A DNA stretch of 64,000 nucleotides. Origin: Hoeflea algicola (GTDB lineage: Bacteria > Pseudomonadota > Alphaproteobacteria > Rhizobiales > Rhizobiaceae). The notes beneath the pieces are model-generated. The model saw only the letters and a program-made list of their open reading frames with translations. It did no database searches and had not been told where the DNA came from. The DNA is taken from contig NZ_JAOVZR010000001.1 of NCBI RefSeq assembly GCF_026619415.1, forward strand, positions 4,803,304 through 4,867,303. The letters run 5' to 3'. The stretch's first letter is position 1. Every line of letters begins with the position of its first letter. This document shows, one piece after another, positions 1 to 10,600 of this stretch. The position numbers and the translations under genes are program-made.

Positions 1-747
1 CTTGCGGTCGGGCGCACCGAGCGCCACGGCGGACGTGAAGTAATAGACGATCTGGGCCATGATCCGGGCCCAGTTGATTGAATTGACGCCTGACAATTGC
101 ACCTTGTCGCGAAACGCAGCGTGGTTGAACATCGATTTGACGATGTCCTGGCAATCGTCGAAATTGCCCTTCAACGCCAGCGCGTGCACGTTCTTGGCCT
201 GCGAGGTGGTCATCTGCCGCTGCTGCACCGGCGACACACGGCCTTCGGGAAACAGGATAAAGATGTCGGTGCGGTCGCGGCCGGCAAAGGCGTCGATTGC
301 CGCCCCACCGGTGTCACCGGAGGTGGCGCCAACGATGGTGGCACGTGCGTCGCGTTCGGCCAGCACATGGTCCATCAGCCGGGCGATCAGCTGCATCGCC
401 ACATCCTTGAACGCCAGCGTTGGGCCGTGAAACAACTCAAGCACGAAGGAATTGGGGCCGCTTTGCACCAGCGGCGTCACCGCCGGGTGGCGGAAGCCTG
501 CATAGGCCTCGTCGATCATTGTGCGCAGCGCATCACTGCCGATCTCGCTCTCGGTAAAGGGCGAGATCACCCGGTAAGCTATTTCCTGGTAGGACTGGCC
601 GCGCATGGCGCGGATGTCCTTGCGCGAGAATTCTGGCCATTCGCGCGGCACATAGAGCCCGCCGTCGCGGGCCAGGCCCGCCAGCAGTGCGTCGCTAAAA
701 CCAAGTGCGGGGGCTTCGCCCCGTGTCGAAATATAGTCCACAGACAT
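1..747 (-). CDS. thrC: Threonine synthase, N-terminal part (cut by window edge)
   Basis: Converts O-phospho-L-homoserine to L-threonine, the last step of threonine synthesis, in the cytosol with pyridoxal phosphate. Reading leftward from the ATG at 747 gives MSVDYISTRGEAPALGF, then the family's N-terminal region, the PLP-lysine motif LAFKDVAMQ at about residue 110 and the phosphate-binding stretch GATSGDTGGAA at about residue 140. Both are characteristic of the fungal/proteobacterial ThrC type (about 465 residues). Only about 249 residues lie in the window and the C-terminus is missing. The gene is divergent from the lipoprotein gene at 907; the 160-bp gap should hold both promoters. The family is clear. 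Confidence 0.93.
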   Translation of the reverse strand, partial: MSVDYISTRGEAPALGFSDALLAGLARDGGLYVPREWPEFSRKDIRAMRGQSYQEIAYRVISPFTESEIGSDALRTMIDEAYAGFRHPAVTPLVQSGPNSFVLELFHGPTLAFKDVAMQLIARLMDHVLAERDARATIVGATSGDTGGAAIDAFAGRDRTDIFILFPEGRVSPVQQRQMTTSQAKNVHALALKGNFDDCQDIVKSMFNHAAFRDKVQLSGVNSINWARIMAQIVYYFTSAVALGAPDRK

Positions 748-906
748 GGTCTCCGGGTGGTGGACGCGGAACGCGCAAGATGAGATAACGCCGGTCGATT
801 TTTAGACGCGCGGCTGATATAGACCATGGGCGGTCGTCATGCAAAGGCCATACACCGGCTGCAGGCTCCGCCTTCGGTCCGAGATTGAGTTGAAGGTAGG
901 TAAATC

Positions 907-1470
907 GTGTCAAACAGATTATTGCGTTTTGTTCCGGTGTTGCTTGGAGCGGCCCTGATTGCCGGCTGTACATCGCCCAATCCGGGCGCTCTTCTCAATT
1001 CCGGTGCCGCCAATCAGCAACCGCCGATTGACCCGGTCACAAATTCCGAAGTGGTCCAGGGCGCCTGTCCGCAGGTGCTGTTGCGTGAAGGCACGGCCTT
1101 CTACCGCACCTACCAGAAGGGCGGCGATGGTGATCCTTCCAAGGTCATTCATCAGGCTTCGATCAGTGACACCACCCGGCAATGCCGGATCAGCGGCGAT
1201 CAGATGATTGCCACGGTGGTTGCATCAGGCCGGGTTGTCACCGGACCGGCGGGCAAGCCCGGACAGATCGATGTCCCTGTGCGCGTCGTCGTGCTCGATG
1301 GCGAAAACGTGCTCTATTCCGAATTGCAGAAGCAGCCGGTGGTTGTGTCTGAAGGCGGGGCGGCAGCGCAGTTCATCTTTACCAACTCTACCGTCACCTT
1401 CCCGGCCACAGCCTCGCGTACGGCAAAGATGTATATCGGCTTTGATCCGGGGCCTTACAACACCCCTTAA
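907..1470 (+). CDS. Outer-membrane-type lipoprotein of unknown function
   Basis: A 187-residue protein with a type II signal peptide: Arg near the start, a hydrophobic stretch and a lipobox LIAGC with the lipidated Cys at residue 21. The mature part begins with a Pro/Ala/Asn-rich linker and contains a QGACPQV segment and several short beta-type stretches, and it ends in GPYNTP. The start is GTG; no better ATG lies upstream in frame. It resembles the small lipoproteins conserved in Rhizobiales, but I do not recognise a function. It stands alone between divergent thrC and a convergent HAD gene whose stop lies 13 bp away. Confidence 0.72.
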   Translation: MSNRLLRFVPVLLGAALIAGCTSPNPGALLNSGAANQQPPIDPVTNSEVVQGACPQVLLREGTAFYRTYQKGGDGDPSKVIHQASISDTTRQCRISGDQMIATVVASGRVVTGPAGKPGQIDVPVRVVVLDGENVLYSELQKQPVVVSEGGAAAQFIFTNSTVTFPATASRTAKMYIGFDPGPYNTP

Positions 1471-1483
1471 CCGAGACGCGGGC

Positions 1484-2173
1484 CTACAGAAGTTCCGACC
1501 ATTGCCCCAACGCTTCGACGGTGGCGGGCAAGTCCACCATCCGGCTAATGACGGTTTCCGCGCCAGCCTCTGTGAGCTTGTCGGCATGGCCGGGATAGCT
1601 GTGGGCACCACCGGTGAAGCCGATCACCCGCATGCCAGCGGCTTTTGCCGCTTGAATGCCGTGCACCGAATCCTCGATCACCAGACAATTTTCCGGGTTG
1701 ACATCAAACTGTGCCGCGCCGTGCAGGAACACATCCGGCGCCGGCTTGGTATGCCCTTCGCCAACATCCTTCGCCGAATACACGTGGTCGCCGAACAGCC
1801 GGTCGAGTCCGGTCCGTCCCAGCATTGCCTTCAGGCGGTGTGACGAGGAATTCGAGCACACGCAGCGCGGCCCCGGTATCCGGCTGATCGCCTGACCCGC
1901 GCCGTCGATGGCGCGCACCTCTGCCGCCAGGCGCTTGTCGAGCAGCGGTTCCGACGCGTCCAGCAGCGAGGCCGACAGCGGAATGCTCGTTTCCTTCTCG
2001 ACCTCGAACAGGATGTCCTTCCAGGTCAGTCCGGCAAAGCGCTCGGCCAGCTCCTCAGGCGTGATCTGATAACCGGCTTCGGCCAGGAGCACCGATTCGA
2101 CCTCGGCTGCGATGATCTCGCTGTCGACCAGCACGCCGTCGCAATCAAAAAGAACAAGCTCGAAACCGGCCAT
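1484..2173 (-). CDS. HAD-superfamily hydrolase (beta-phosphoglucomutase/phosphatase-like)
   Basis: A 229-residue HAD subfamily IA enzyme. Motif I is FDCDGVLVDSE at the N-terminus (nucleophile and acid/base Asp), motif II is CSNSSSHR, and motif IV is CLVIEDSVHGIQAAKAAGM near residue 170. The DGVLVDSE form and the cap region are typical of sugar-phosphate phosphatases and beta-phosphoglucomutase relatives; the substrate cannot be told from sequence. An upstream in-frame ATG would add 14 residues, but the ATG at 2173 is preceded by AGGA at good spacing and starts directly before the beta-strand of motif I, so it is preferred. Confidence 0.85.
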   Translation of the reverse strand: MAGFELVLFDCDGVLVDSEIIAAEVESVLLAEAGYQITPEELAERFAGLTWKDILFEVEKETSIPLSASLLDASEPLLDKRLAAEVRAIDGAGQAISRIPGPRCVCSNSSSHRLKAMLGRTGLDRLFGDHVYSAKDVGEGHTKPAPDVFLHGAAQFDVNPENCLVIEDSVHGIQAAKAAGMRVIGFTGGAHSYPGHADKLTEAGAETVISRMVDLPATVEALGQWSELL

Positions 2174-2363
2174 GGGAGAATTCCTGTCTGGGGAGGGGAA
2201 TGGGGCAAACGCCACCGGACCTATAACATGCCATGGTTTCAGGCAAGGGACGGCCCGCTCTCCAGAGCTGCTGATGTACTGGTAAATGACGTGGTGCTCG
2301 CGTCGTTCATCGGATGTTTACCCTGTTCGGTAACCATGAAGCTCAGTTGTTGCGTTTGTGTAA

Positions 2364-3509
<1,146 letters not shown>

Positions 3510-3566
3510 GCTCAATCAATTTACAGGTCCGGCGGGCGTCAAGTACCTTCAGTCACCGCCGCGATA

Positions 3567-3600
3567 AACGCCCGGAATGCGCATGCGTATTCCGGGCGTT
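3567..3600. terminator. Hairpin terminator between convergent ccrM and HAD genes
   Basis: A 15-bp stem (AACGCCCGGAATGCG pairing with CGTATTCCGGGCGTT, one G-U pair) with a CATG loop lies between two converging genes. The T-tract is weak (TTCGTCTG). It probably ends transcription from both sides. Confidence 0.6.
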
Positions 3601-3645
3601 CGTCTGTCGTCCTACAACTGCCGCACGTACCGTCGGTCAATTGGG

Positions 3646-4266
3646 TCAGATGACGCCCAGTCGCGTCAGGTCCTGCCGTAATGTTTCCGCATCCGTAAAC
3701 AGCACCGACTGCCAGCCGGCGGCGATGGCGCCCTCGACATTCTTTTGGCTGTCATCAATGAACAGGCAGGCTGCCGGCTCCAGGTCGAAGCTCTTCGCAT
3801 GGGTGTCGTAAATCGCCTGGTCGGGCTTGATCATGCCGACTTCACCGGAAACGGTGACGCCGCGCGGCACATTGAGAAACGGATACATCTCCCGAGCCTC
3901 AACAAATGTGTCGGAAGCAAAATTGGTCAGCATGGTAACGTCGCGGCCCTGCTGGATCAGATCGAGCATGATGTCGACGCTGTCCTGATAGGCATGGCTG
4001 ACCATTTCACGCCAGTTGGCGCGGAACGCGCGGATCAACTCCGCCTTCTCGGGATGTTTGTCGATCAGCAGCGCTTCGGCTTCCGCCCAACTGCGGCCCC
4101 GGTCCTGCTCGATATTCCATTCGTGGGTGCAGATCGTTTCGAAGAACCGGTTGCGCTCGGCTTCATCCGGGATCAGCCGGCTGAACGGAATATGCGGATC
4201 ATAATGGATCAACACCTTGCCGATATCGAACACGATGTGGTGGACGGGTGTGGAATTCTCGGTCAT
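3646..4266 (-). CDS. HAD-IA family hydrolase (YihX/haloacid dehalogenase-like)
   Basis: A 206-residue HAD protein starting MTENSTPVHHIVFDIGKVL. Motif I is FDIGKVLIHYD, with Gly at the usual second Asp position as in YihX-type members. Motif II is TMLTNFAS, and the late motif is CLFIDDSQKNVEGA. Phosphatase activity on a sugar phosphate or nucleotide is possible but unproven. Its ATG at 4266 overlaps the TGA of the corrected mutY frame (ATGA), so the two are probably translationally coupled in one leftward operon. The longer in-frame extension upstream lies inside mutY and is not used. Confidence 0.83.
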   Translation of the reverse strand: MTENSTPVHHIVFDIGKVLIHYDPHIPFSRLIPDEAERNRFFETICTHEWNIEQDRGRSWAEAEALLIDKHPEKAELIRAFRANWREMVSHAYQDSVDIMLDLIQQGRDVTMLTNFASDTFVEAREMYPFLNVPRGVTVSGEVGMIKPDQAIYDTHAKSFDLEPAACLFIDDSQKNVEGAIAAGWQSVLFTDAETLRQDLTRLGVI

Positions 4267-5374
4267 CGGACGCCTTTTTGGAAAAGATCGGGAAGGGCTG
4301 CGGAAAGCGCCTTCTTCATCACGGTTGGCAATGCTTCGCCGGACAGGGATTCGCGCGCGCTCCACCATCCGGCGTGGTCAGGTTCGTCGCTGACAACGGC
4401 ATGAAATATCTCAAGCCGCAATTCAAAATGTGTAAACACGTGTGAAATGATGCCCTTGTCGCGCCAGCCGGCGGCAAGGGGGCTGCGGCTTCGCCGGTCG
4501 CACCATCGGCGCGGACGGTCCAGTCGCTGGTGGGAATGCCGCTCATGCCGCCAAGCAGGCCCTTGTCGGGACGCTTGACCAGCAGCACCGCACCATCCGC
4601 GCGTTCGGCGACGAACGCCGCGCCCCGGCGCATTGGTTTGGGTTTTTTGGGCGCCTTGACCGGAAATTCCTGCTGCCGGCCTGCATGGCGCGCGCCGCAA
4701 TAAGCAGTCAGCGGGCATAGCACGCAGGCCGGGCGCTGCGGGGTGCAGATCGTGGCGCCGAGATCCATCAGGCCTTGCGCGAAATCTCCCGGTCGTTTCA
4801 GCGGCGTGGCGCGGCCCACCAGTTCGCGGATCTCGACCTTGGCCGCGGGCAGCGGTGTCTCGATCTGGTAAAGTCGTGAGAACACCCGCTCGATGTTGCC
4901 GTCGACCACCGCCGCAGGCTGATCAAAGGCGATCGCCGCCATTGCTGCCGCCGTATAGGGGCCGATGCCGGGCAGGGCGCGCAAGCCATCCTCGGTTGCC
5001 GGAAAATGGCCACCATGCTCGCCCGCCACCATTTCGGCGCATTTTTTCAGGTTCCGTGCCCGCGAATAGTAACCCATTCCGGCCCAGGCCTTCATCACGT
5101 CTTCGGTGTCGGCTGCGGCGAGATCAATCACGCCCGGCCAGCGCTCGATGAAGGCTTCGAAATAGGGTTTGACTGTTTGCACTGTGGTCTGCTGCAGCAT
5201 GATTTCCGACAGCCACACACGGTAGGGATCGTTGCTCGCGCCATCCGCCCGCGCCGAAGGGCCGACGCGCCAGGGCAGGGCGCGTGCGTGCCGGTCGTAC
5301 CAGGCAAGCAGCGCCGGCCCGATCAGGTCGGCAGGGATCGGGATAACTGTGTTGGCTGGTGACATCAGACTCAT
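4263..5374 (-). CDS. mutY: Adenine DNA glycosylase MutY, with a single-base frameshift
   Basis: Removes adenine mispaired with 8-oxoguanine in base-excision repair. Seen in order: the N-terminal glycosylase fold with WLSEIMLQQTTVQTV, the helix-hairpin-helix LPGIGPYTAAAMAAIAF, the catalytic-Asp region VVDGNIERV, the iron-sulfur cysteines C-x6-CVLC-x5-C (CTPQRPACVLCPLTAYC), and a C-terminal NUDIX-like domain. The first frame leaves the family after GEAAAP and would stop at 4319. The second frame from about 4482 restores a typical end (GWRDKGIISHVFTHFEL, then LSGEALPTVMKKAL) and stops at 4263, overlapping the next ATG. One C is missing in a C5 run (plus strand 4478-4482). Corrected length is about 370 residues, the family norm. 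The catalytic and FeS domains are unaffected. Confidence 0.88.
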
Positions 5375-5564
5375 GGAGCGGTGCAAGGGATTAACGACAA
5401 CACTTAATGCGCGCGGTTGCGAACGCAAGTCGGGATCATGTCGTGCCAGTCACCCCGGCGCAATCAGCCGCGATTCTTTTCCGTCATCGTGGACTGGAAG
5501 TCGCCAGTCCACCGGAAGTGTCTGCTGTGGCAGTGCATTCAAAAAGAAAGCGTGAGAAACAGCA

Positions 5565-5592
5565 GACTGGCATCCCCCGGGGGACGCCAGTC
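5565..5592. terminator. GC-rich palindrome, probable terminator of the PLDc_N gene
   Basis: A 28-nt near-perfect palindrome (GACTGGCATCCCCCGGGGGA and its mirror, one mismatch) sits 22 bp downstream of the small leftward membrane gene and is followed, in that direction, by TGCTGTTTCT. Termination is the simplest role, but the central C5G5 core is unusual. Confidence 0.45.
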
Positions 5593-5614
5593 AAATCCTG
5601 ATACCGTTCAGAAC

Positions 5615-5797
5615 TTAAATTCTTCCCCGGCCAGCCAGCAGCCAGATCAGCAGACCAATCACCGGCAACAACAGAATGATCAGTATCCACAGCAGCTTTC
5701 TACCCGTCGAACCGCCACCCTTGATGATCTGGAGGATCGCCCAGATGTCGAGGACCAAAATAATGATGCCCAAAATTCCGCTGTATTCAAATCCCAT
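5615..5797 (-). CDS. Small PLDc_N-type membrane protein
   Basis: A 60-residue protein that is almost entirely two hydrophobic segments: GILGIIILVLDIWAILQII at residues 7-25 and LLWILIILLLPVIGLLIWLL at about 35-54, ending in GRGRI. This matches the short PLDc_N (phospholipase D nuclease N-terminal) inner-membrane proteins, in which the motif is a two-helix hairpin with a central Pro. The function is unknown; no catalytic HKD motif is present. GGAGATATTGAG precedes the ATG at good spacing, which supports a real gene. It has its own hairpin downstream. Confidence 0.72.
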   Translation of the reverse strand: MGFEYSGILGIIILVLDIWAILQIIKGGGSTGRKLLWILIILLLPVIGLLIWLLAGRGRI

Positions 5798-6049
5798 CTC
5801 AATATCTCCAAATATGGTCGTCCGAAATGATGCGTTGCATTTAGCAAACTGATTTGCCCGGAAATGGTTCCATTAAAGCGACACAGGGACTCTGGGGCAT
5901 GGGCGCTGGTTCACCAGATAAACGCGCACCTGCCCGCCATTCTGCGGTATTGCTCGCCGGATTGGCAGCGGTGAGCGCTTTTCATCATCGCGTTTTCGCG
6001 CTATCCCGGTGCCCAGACAAGTCTGGCAAGGCGACGCGCCGGCTAGCAG

Positions 6050-6575
6050 ATGAGCAGAGGCAGAGCTGTGGCCAAGCCGTTCACCCGCAAGGGCAGTCAG
6101 CAAATTGCAGAAATAGCCAATCACCTGATTGACCCGATCCTGGCCAAGCGAGCTGGCATCAACACGTTGCTGCTGGGTTCCTGGGACGAGATTGCGGGCG
6201 AACAGTTCGCTGGCTGTTCGCGTCCCGAGCGCATCCGCTGGCCGCGTCAGGACAGCCCCAACGAGATCGGCGGCGGTTTTTCCCCAGGTGTTTTGACCAT
6301 TGCCTGCGAGGGCGCGCGGGCGTTGTTCCTGATGCACCAGGAAGCCGAGCTGATCTCCCGGGTCAACAGTTTCTTCGGGTTTCGGGCGATCTCGCAGATC
6401 TCGCATCGTGCAGAAGGCTGTTCATGCGCCAAGCCACAAGCCCGCGGCACGTCCATTGAACACCGCCGAGAAACAACGGCTCGCCGATATGCTCGCCGAT
6501 GTCGAGGATCCGAAATTGCGGCAAGCGCTGGAAAAGTTGGGGCAAGGGGTCATCAGCCGCCAGCCGAAACCCTGA
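6050..6575 (+). CDS. DUF721/DciA-like protein, frameshifted by one extra base
   Basis: DUF721 (DciA-like) proteins are linked to replicative helicase loading in bacteria that lack DnaC. The frame from the ATG at 6050 reads AVAKPFTRKGSQQIAEIAN, then LIDPILAKRAGINTLLLGSW and a KH-like region ending RVNSFFGFRAISQI. After about 6400 the next frame carries the conserved continuation RIVQKAVHAPSHKPAARPL and TAEKQRLADMLADVEDPKL to the TGA at 6573. One extra T at about 6401 explains the shift. Corrected length is about 174 residues, normal for rhizobial members. Without the correction the product would have an unrelated 70-residue tail. The DsbA-like gene lies 170 bp downstream. Confidence 0.75.
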
Positions 6576-6745
6576 GCCGATCACGGCTGCGTGATCATTG
6601 TGCACTTGTTTGGCCACATTTCAGGTTATAGGAGTTGGGACGAATTTGGCGAGCGCGACAGTGACGCGGAAGCCGGGCGCGGCCAGGAGGCAACAAAGCT
6701 GCTGAGCGCGTGAGTGACAATACTCTCGAATAATGGGTGATTTGC

Positions 6746-7552
6746 ATGTTCCGTTTGACGTCCCGACTGACCGCCGCTGCGTCGGTATCGCTGCTCGCCT
6801 TGACCCTGTCGGCCTGTGCGGACTCTTCCGACGACACCGCCAACGCGTCCGAGCCGACCGAAACCGTCGCACCGGTGGAAACGGCTGCAGCGCCCGCGGA
6901 AATGATTGTTGCACAGGCTGAAACCACCGCCGCTCCGGCCGATACGGCAACTGCGCCGAAGACCGAAACCAAGGCTGCAGCCGTCAAGGCGCCCGAGCCT
7001 GATGGCGAGGTTGATGTCGCCAAGTTGATGGAAGCCGGCCCGCTCAAGGATATGGTCATTGGCGATGACAGCGCGCCGGTCACCATCGTCGAGTACATGT
7101 CGATGACCTGCCCGCACTGCGCCGCCTTCCACGAAACCAATCTCAAGCCGCTGATCGATAAATACATCGACTCCGGCAAGGTTCGTCTCGTGCTGCGCGA
7201 ATTTCCATTCGATCCGCGCGCTGCCGCGGCCATCATGCTGGCCCGTTGCGCACCCGAAAACCAGTTTTTCCCGATGGTCGACGTGTTGTTCCAGCAGCAG
7301 CGGAACTGGGCGACAGCGGCGGATGGGCGCGAAGCACTGCTGCAAATCGCCCGTTTGGCAGGTTTTACACAGGACTCCTTCGAGGCTTGCTTGACGAACC
7401 AGAAACTTCTGGACGATGTGAATGCGGTAAGAACCAAGGCCGCGGACGAGTTCGGGGTGCAATCCACTCCGACGTTCTTCATCAACGGGAAGCGCTATCC
7501 GGGGAACATGTCGATTGAAATCATGTCGGCGATCATCGACCCGCTGCTTTAA
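6746..7552 (+). CDS. DsbA-family thiol-disulfide oxidoreductase (lipoprotein)
   Basis: A periplasmic thioredoxin-fold protein of 268 residues. The signal peptide ends in LALTLSAC with a lipobox Cys at residue 24. An Ala/Thr/Glu-rich linker of about 65 residues follows, then the DsbA-like domain with the active site MTCPHCAAF at about residue 122 and the cis-Pro motif GVQSTPTFFINGKRYPG near the C-terminus. This is the DsbA/BdbD/Com1 type expected to oxidise or isomerise exported thiols. The alternative GTG start at 6737 adds three residues; the ATG at 6746 directly precedes the signal peptide. The DsbA-DUF721-smc order is conserved in rhizobia. Confidence 0.87.
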   Translation: MFRLTSRLTAAASVSLLALTLSACADSSDDTANASEPTETVAPVETAAAPAEMIVAQAETTAAPADTATAPKTETKAAAVKAPEPDGEVDVAKLMEAGPLKDMVIGDDSAPVTIVEYMSMTCPHCAAFHETNLKPLIDKYIDSGKVRLVLREFPFDPRAAAAIMLARCAPENQFFPMVDVLFQQQRNWATAADGREALLQIARLAGFTQDSFEACLTNQKLLDDVNAVRTKAADEFGVQSTPTFFINGKRYPGNMSIEIMSAIIDPLL

Positions 7553-7572
7553 GCGGGTTTCGCATCTTCGCA

Positions 7573-7593
7573 CCCTGCAACCGGGTTGCAGGG
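7573..7593. repeat. Perfect 21-nt palindrome between dsbA-like gene and smc
   Basis: CCCTGCAACC, one central base, then GGTTGCAGGG: a perfect 10-bp inverted repeat 20 bp after the upstream stop and 46 bp before the smc start. It could be a terminator hairpin without a T-tract or a protein-binding site. Confidence 0.55.
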
Positions 7594-7619
7594 TCGGGAT
7601 CGGTGTGCCGATATTCCCT

Positions 7620-7642
7620 CATGACCGGGAGACCCGGTCATG
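7620..7642 (+). promoter_or_regulatory. Palindrome enclosing the smc ribosome binding site and start codon
   Basis: CATGACCGGG-AGA-CCCGGTCATG is a perfect 10-bp inverted repeat with a 3-base loop. Its last three bases are the smc ATG (7640), and the Shine-Dalgarno GGAGA lies at the loop. In RNA it would form a stable hairpin that hides the start codon. Confidence 0.55.
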
Positions 7643-10600
7643 AAGTTTACCAAGCTACGTGTTCTGGGCTTCAAGTCCTTCGTCGAGCCGTCCGAATTCG
7701 TCATCGAGCGCGGGTTGACCGGCGTGGTTGGCCCCAATGGCTGCGGCAAGTCCAATCTTGTCGAAGCCATGCGCTGGGTGATGGGCGAGAATTCCTACAA
7801 GAACATGCGCGCATCCGGGATGGACGATGTTATCTTCTCGGGCTCGGGCAATCGCCCGGCGCGCAACACCGCCGAAGTCGGCCTCTATCTCGATAATTCC
7901 GACCGTACCGCACCCGCTGCCTTCAACGATTCCGACGAGATACAGGTCACCCGACGGATCGAGCGTGAATCCGGTTCGGTTTACCGCATCAATGGCAAGG
8001 AAGCCCGCGCCAAGGATGTGCAGCTGCTGTTTGCCGATGCATCGACCGGCGCGCGCTCGCCGTCAATGGTCGGACAGGGCCGTATCGGTGAACTGATCCA
8101 GGCCAAGCCGCAAGCGCGGCGGCAATTGCTCGAAGAAGCGGCCGGCATTTCCGGTCTGTATTCGCGCCGTCACGAGGCCGAATTGCGGTTGCGTGCCGCC
8201 GAGACCAATCTCGAGCGGCTCGACGACGTCACCTCCGAGCTTGAATCCCAGATCGAAAGCCTCAAGCGCCAGGCGCGGCAGGCCAACCGCTTCAAGATCC
8301 TCTCTGCTGAAGTGCGTCAGGCCGAAGCGACGCTGCTGCATCTGCGCTGGTCGTTGGCCAAGGCCCAGGAAGGCGAAGCCGAGAGTGCGCTGGCACAGGC
8401 AACCTCAAAGGTCGCCGAACTTGCCCAGGCGCAGATAAAGGCCGCCAAAAACCAGGCGGTCGCCGCCCACAAGCTGCCGGAACTGCGTGACAGCGAAGCC
8501 GCTGCTGCCGCAGCGCTACAGCGGCTGCAGATCGCCCGCACCCAGCTTGACGAGGAAGCCGATCGCATCGAGCGCCGCCGTGCCGAGCTTGACCGGCGAC
8601 TGGCGCAACTCAAGGCCGACATCGAACGCGAGGAGCGGCTGATAGCCGACAATGCCGGGGTCATGGCGCGGCTGTCGGCGGAAGAAGCCGAATTGCGCGC
8701 GGCACTCGAAGGCAGTGGCGCCCGCTCCGCTGAACTCAAGGCCAGTTTCCTGGCGGCCCAGGCAAAGCTCGCCGAAAGCGAAACTTCGCTTGGCGTTGTC
8801 ACCGCCGAGCGGGCCGAAGCCGCAGCCGAACGCACCCAGCTTGAACGGGTGCTGCGCGAGACCGGTGAACGCAAGGCAAGGCTCGAACGCCAGATCGCCA
8901 GCCAGGATGCCGATCTCGCCTCCATTGCCGAGCGGATCGCCGGGTTGCCCGACCCGGTCGCCAAGCGCGCTGAAACGGAAAGTGCCGAACAGGCGCTGGC
9001 TTCGGCCGAGGCCGCGCTTGCGAAAATCGAAACCGCGCTTGAAACTGCCCGCGAGGCCGAAGCCGCTGCGCGCCAACCGGTCACCGAGGCCAAGGCCCGG
9101 CTCAATGCGATCGAGACCGAAGCCAAGACCATTGCTCGCATGCTCAATGCTGGCCAAGGGGCGGAACTGTTTCCGCCGGTGGTCGAGAAGATCAAGGTCG
9201 ATCGCGGTTATGAAACAGCGCTTGGTGCAGCGCTCGGCGACGATCTCGATCTGCCGCTTGATCCGGCTGCACCAGCGCATTGGGCAGGCATCGCGCCTGA
9301 CAGCCAGGACCCGCACTTGCCTGACGGCGTGACGCCGCTGTCAACTCATGTCCGCGCCCCGTCGCAGCTTGAGCGCCGTCTCGCCCAGATCGGACTTGTC
9401 GCCGATATTGAGCACGGCCATGCGCTGCATGCGTCACTCAAGCCGGGCCAGCGGCTGGTGACCCGCGACGGCGCTTTGTTCCGTTGGGATGGCTATGTGG
9501 CTTCCGCCGACGCTCCGACGCCGGCGGCGATGCGGCTCGAGCAGAAAAACCGTCTTGCCGAACTCGACGCCGAGGCTGTCGAAGCAACCAGAGTCCTTCG
9601 ACAGGCCGAGGAGGCATTGCGGGCAAGCGAAGAACAGGTTGCCGCCCTGGTTGGCGAGGGCCGCACAGCTCGTGACCTGATCCGCGACGCCAGCCGCAAC
9701 CTCTCTCGGGCCCGCGATGAACTGGCCAACGCCGAGCGCGCCTCGGGCGAATTATCCAATCGCCGCGCGGTGCTGACTGAATCGCGCGCCCAGATCGGCG
9801 CGCAGCTTTCGGAAACCGAACAAGCTCTGGAGCAGGCGGCCGCCGCGCTCAAGGCCTGCCCGGATCTCGCCGGCCTTGATGCGGCGCTGACCCAGGTCAA
9901 TGCCGAGGTTGCCACCGACCGTGGCGCGGTAGCCGAGGCCCGTGCCGCCCATGAAGGGCTGGAGCGCGAAAACGCCGCTCGCGTCAACCGGCTTGAGGCG
10001 ATTGCCGCAGAACGCGCCGCCTGGACCGACCGCGCCGCCAATGCGGAAAGCCATCTTGCCGGCCTTCATGCCCGCTTCGATGAGGCGACAACCGAGGCCA
10101 CCGGCATGGCCGAAGCGCCCGATGAAATCGCCGTGCGCCGCCGACAACTGATGCACCAACTGTCGGAATCGGAAAAACGCCGGCAGGAAGCCGCCGACAC
10201 GCTGGCGCTGGCGGAAACCCGCTCACGCGAGGCTGACAAGATCGCCACCGAGGCGATCGGTCATCTGTCGCAGGGGCGCGAGGCAAGGGGCCGCGCCGAG
10301 GAACGGCTGATGGCAGCCAGGGAGCGCCGTGAAGAGGGCGAAGCGCGCATCCGCGAAGCGCTCAATTGCGAGCCGCACCACGCGATGCGCCAGACCGGCC
10401 TCGCCGCCGACGCGCCGATACCCGATTCTGCCGTCATCGAGCGTAATCTCGAACGGCTCAAGATCGAGCGCGAAAGGCTCGGCGCCGTCAATCTGCGTGC
10501 CGAGGAAGAGCAGACCGATCTCTCCAACCGGCTCGAAACCATTATCACCGAGCGCGAAGACATCATCGACGCGATCAAGAAATTGCGTGCGGGCATCCAG

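Noticed and set aside
2318..2333. TTACC-CTGTTC-GGTAA dyad upstream of ccrM, considered as a CtrA site
   Set aside because: CtrA sites are TTAA-N7-TTAA direct repeats; this spacing and orientation do not fit.
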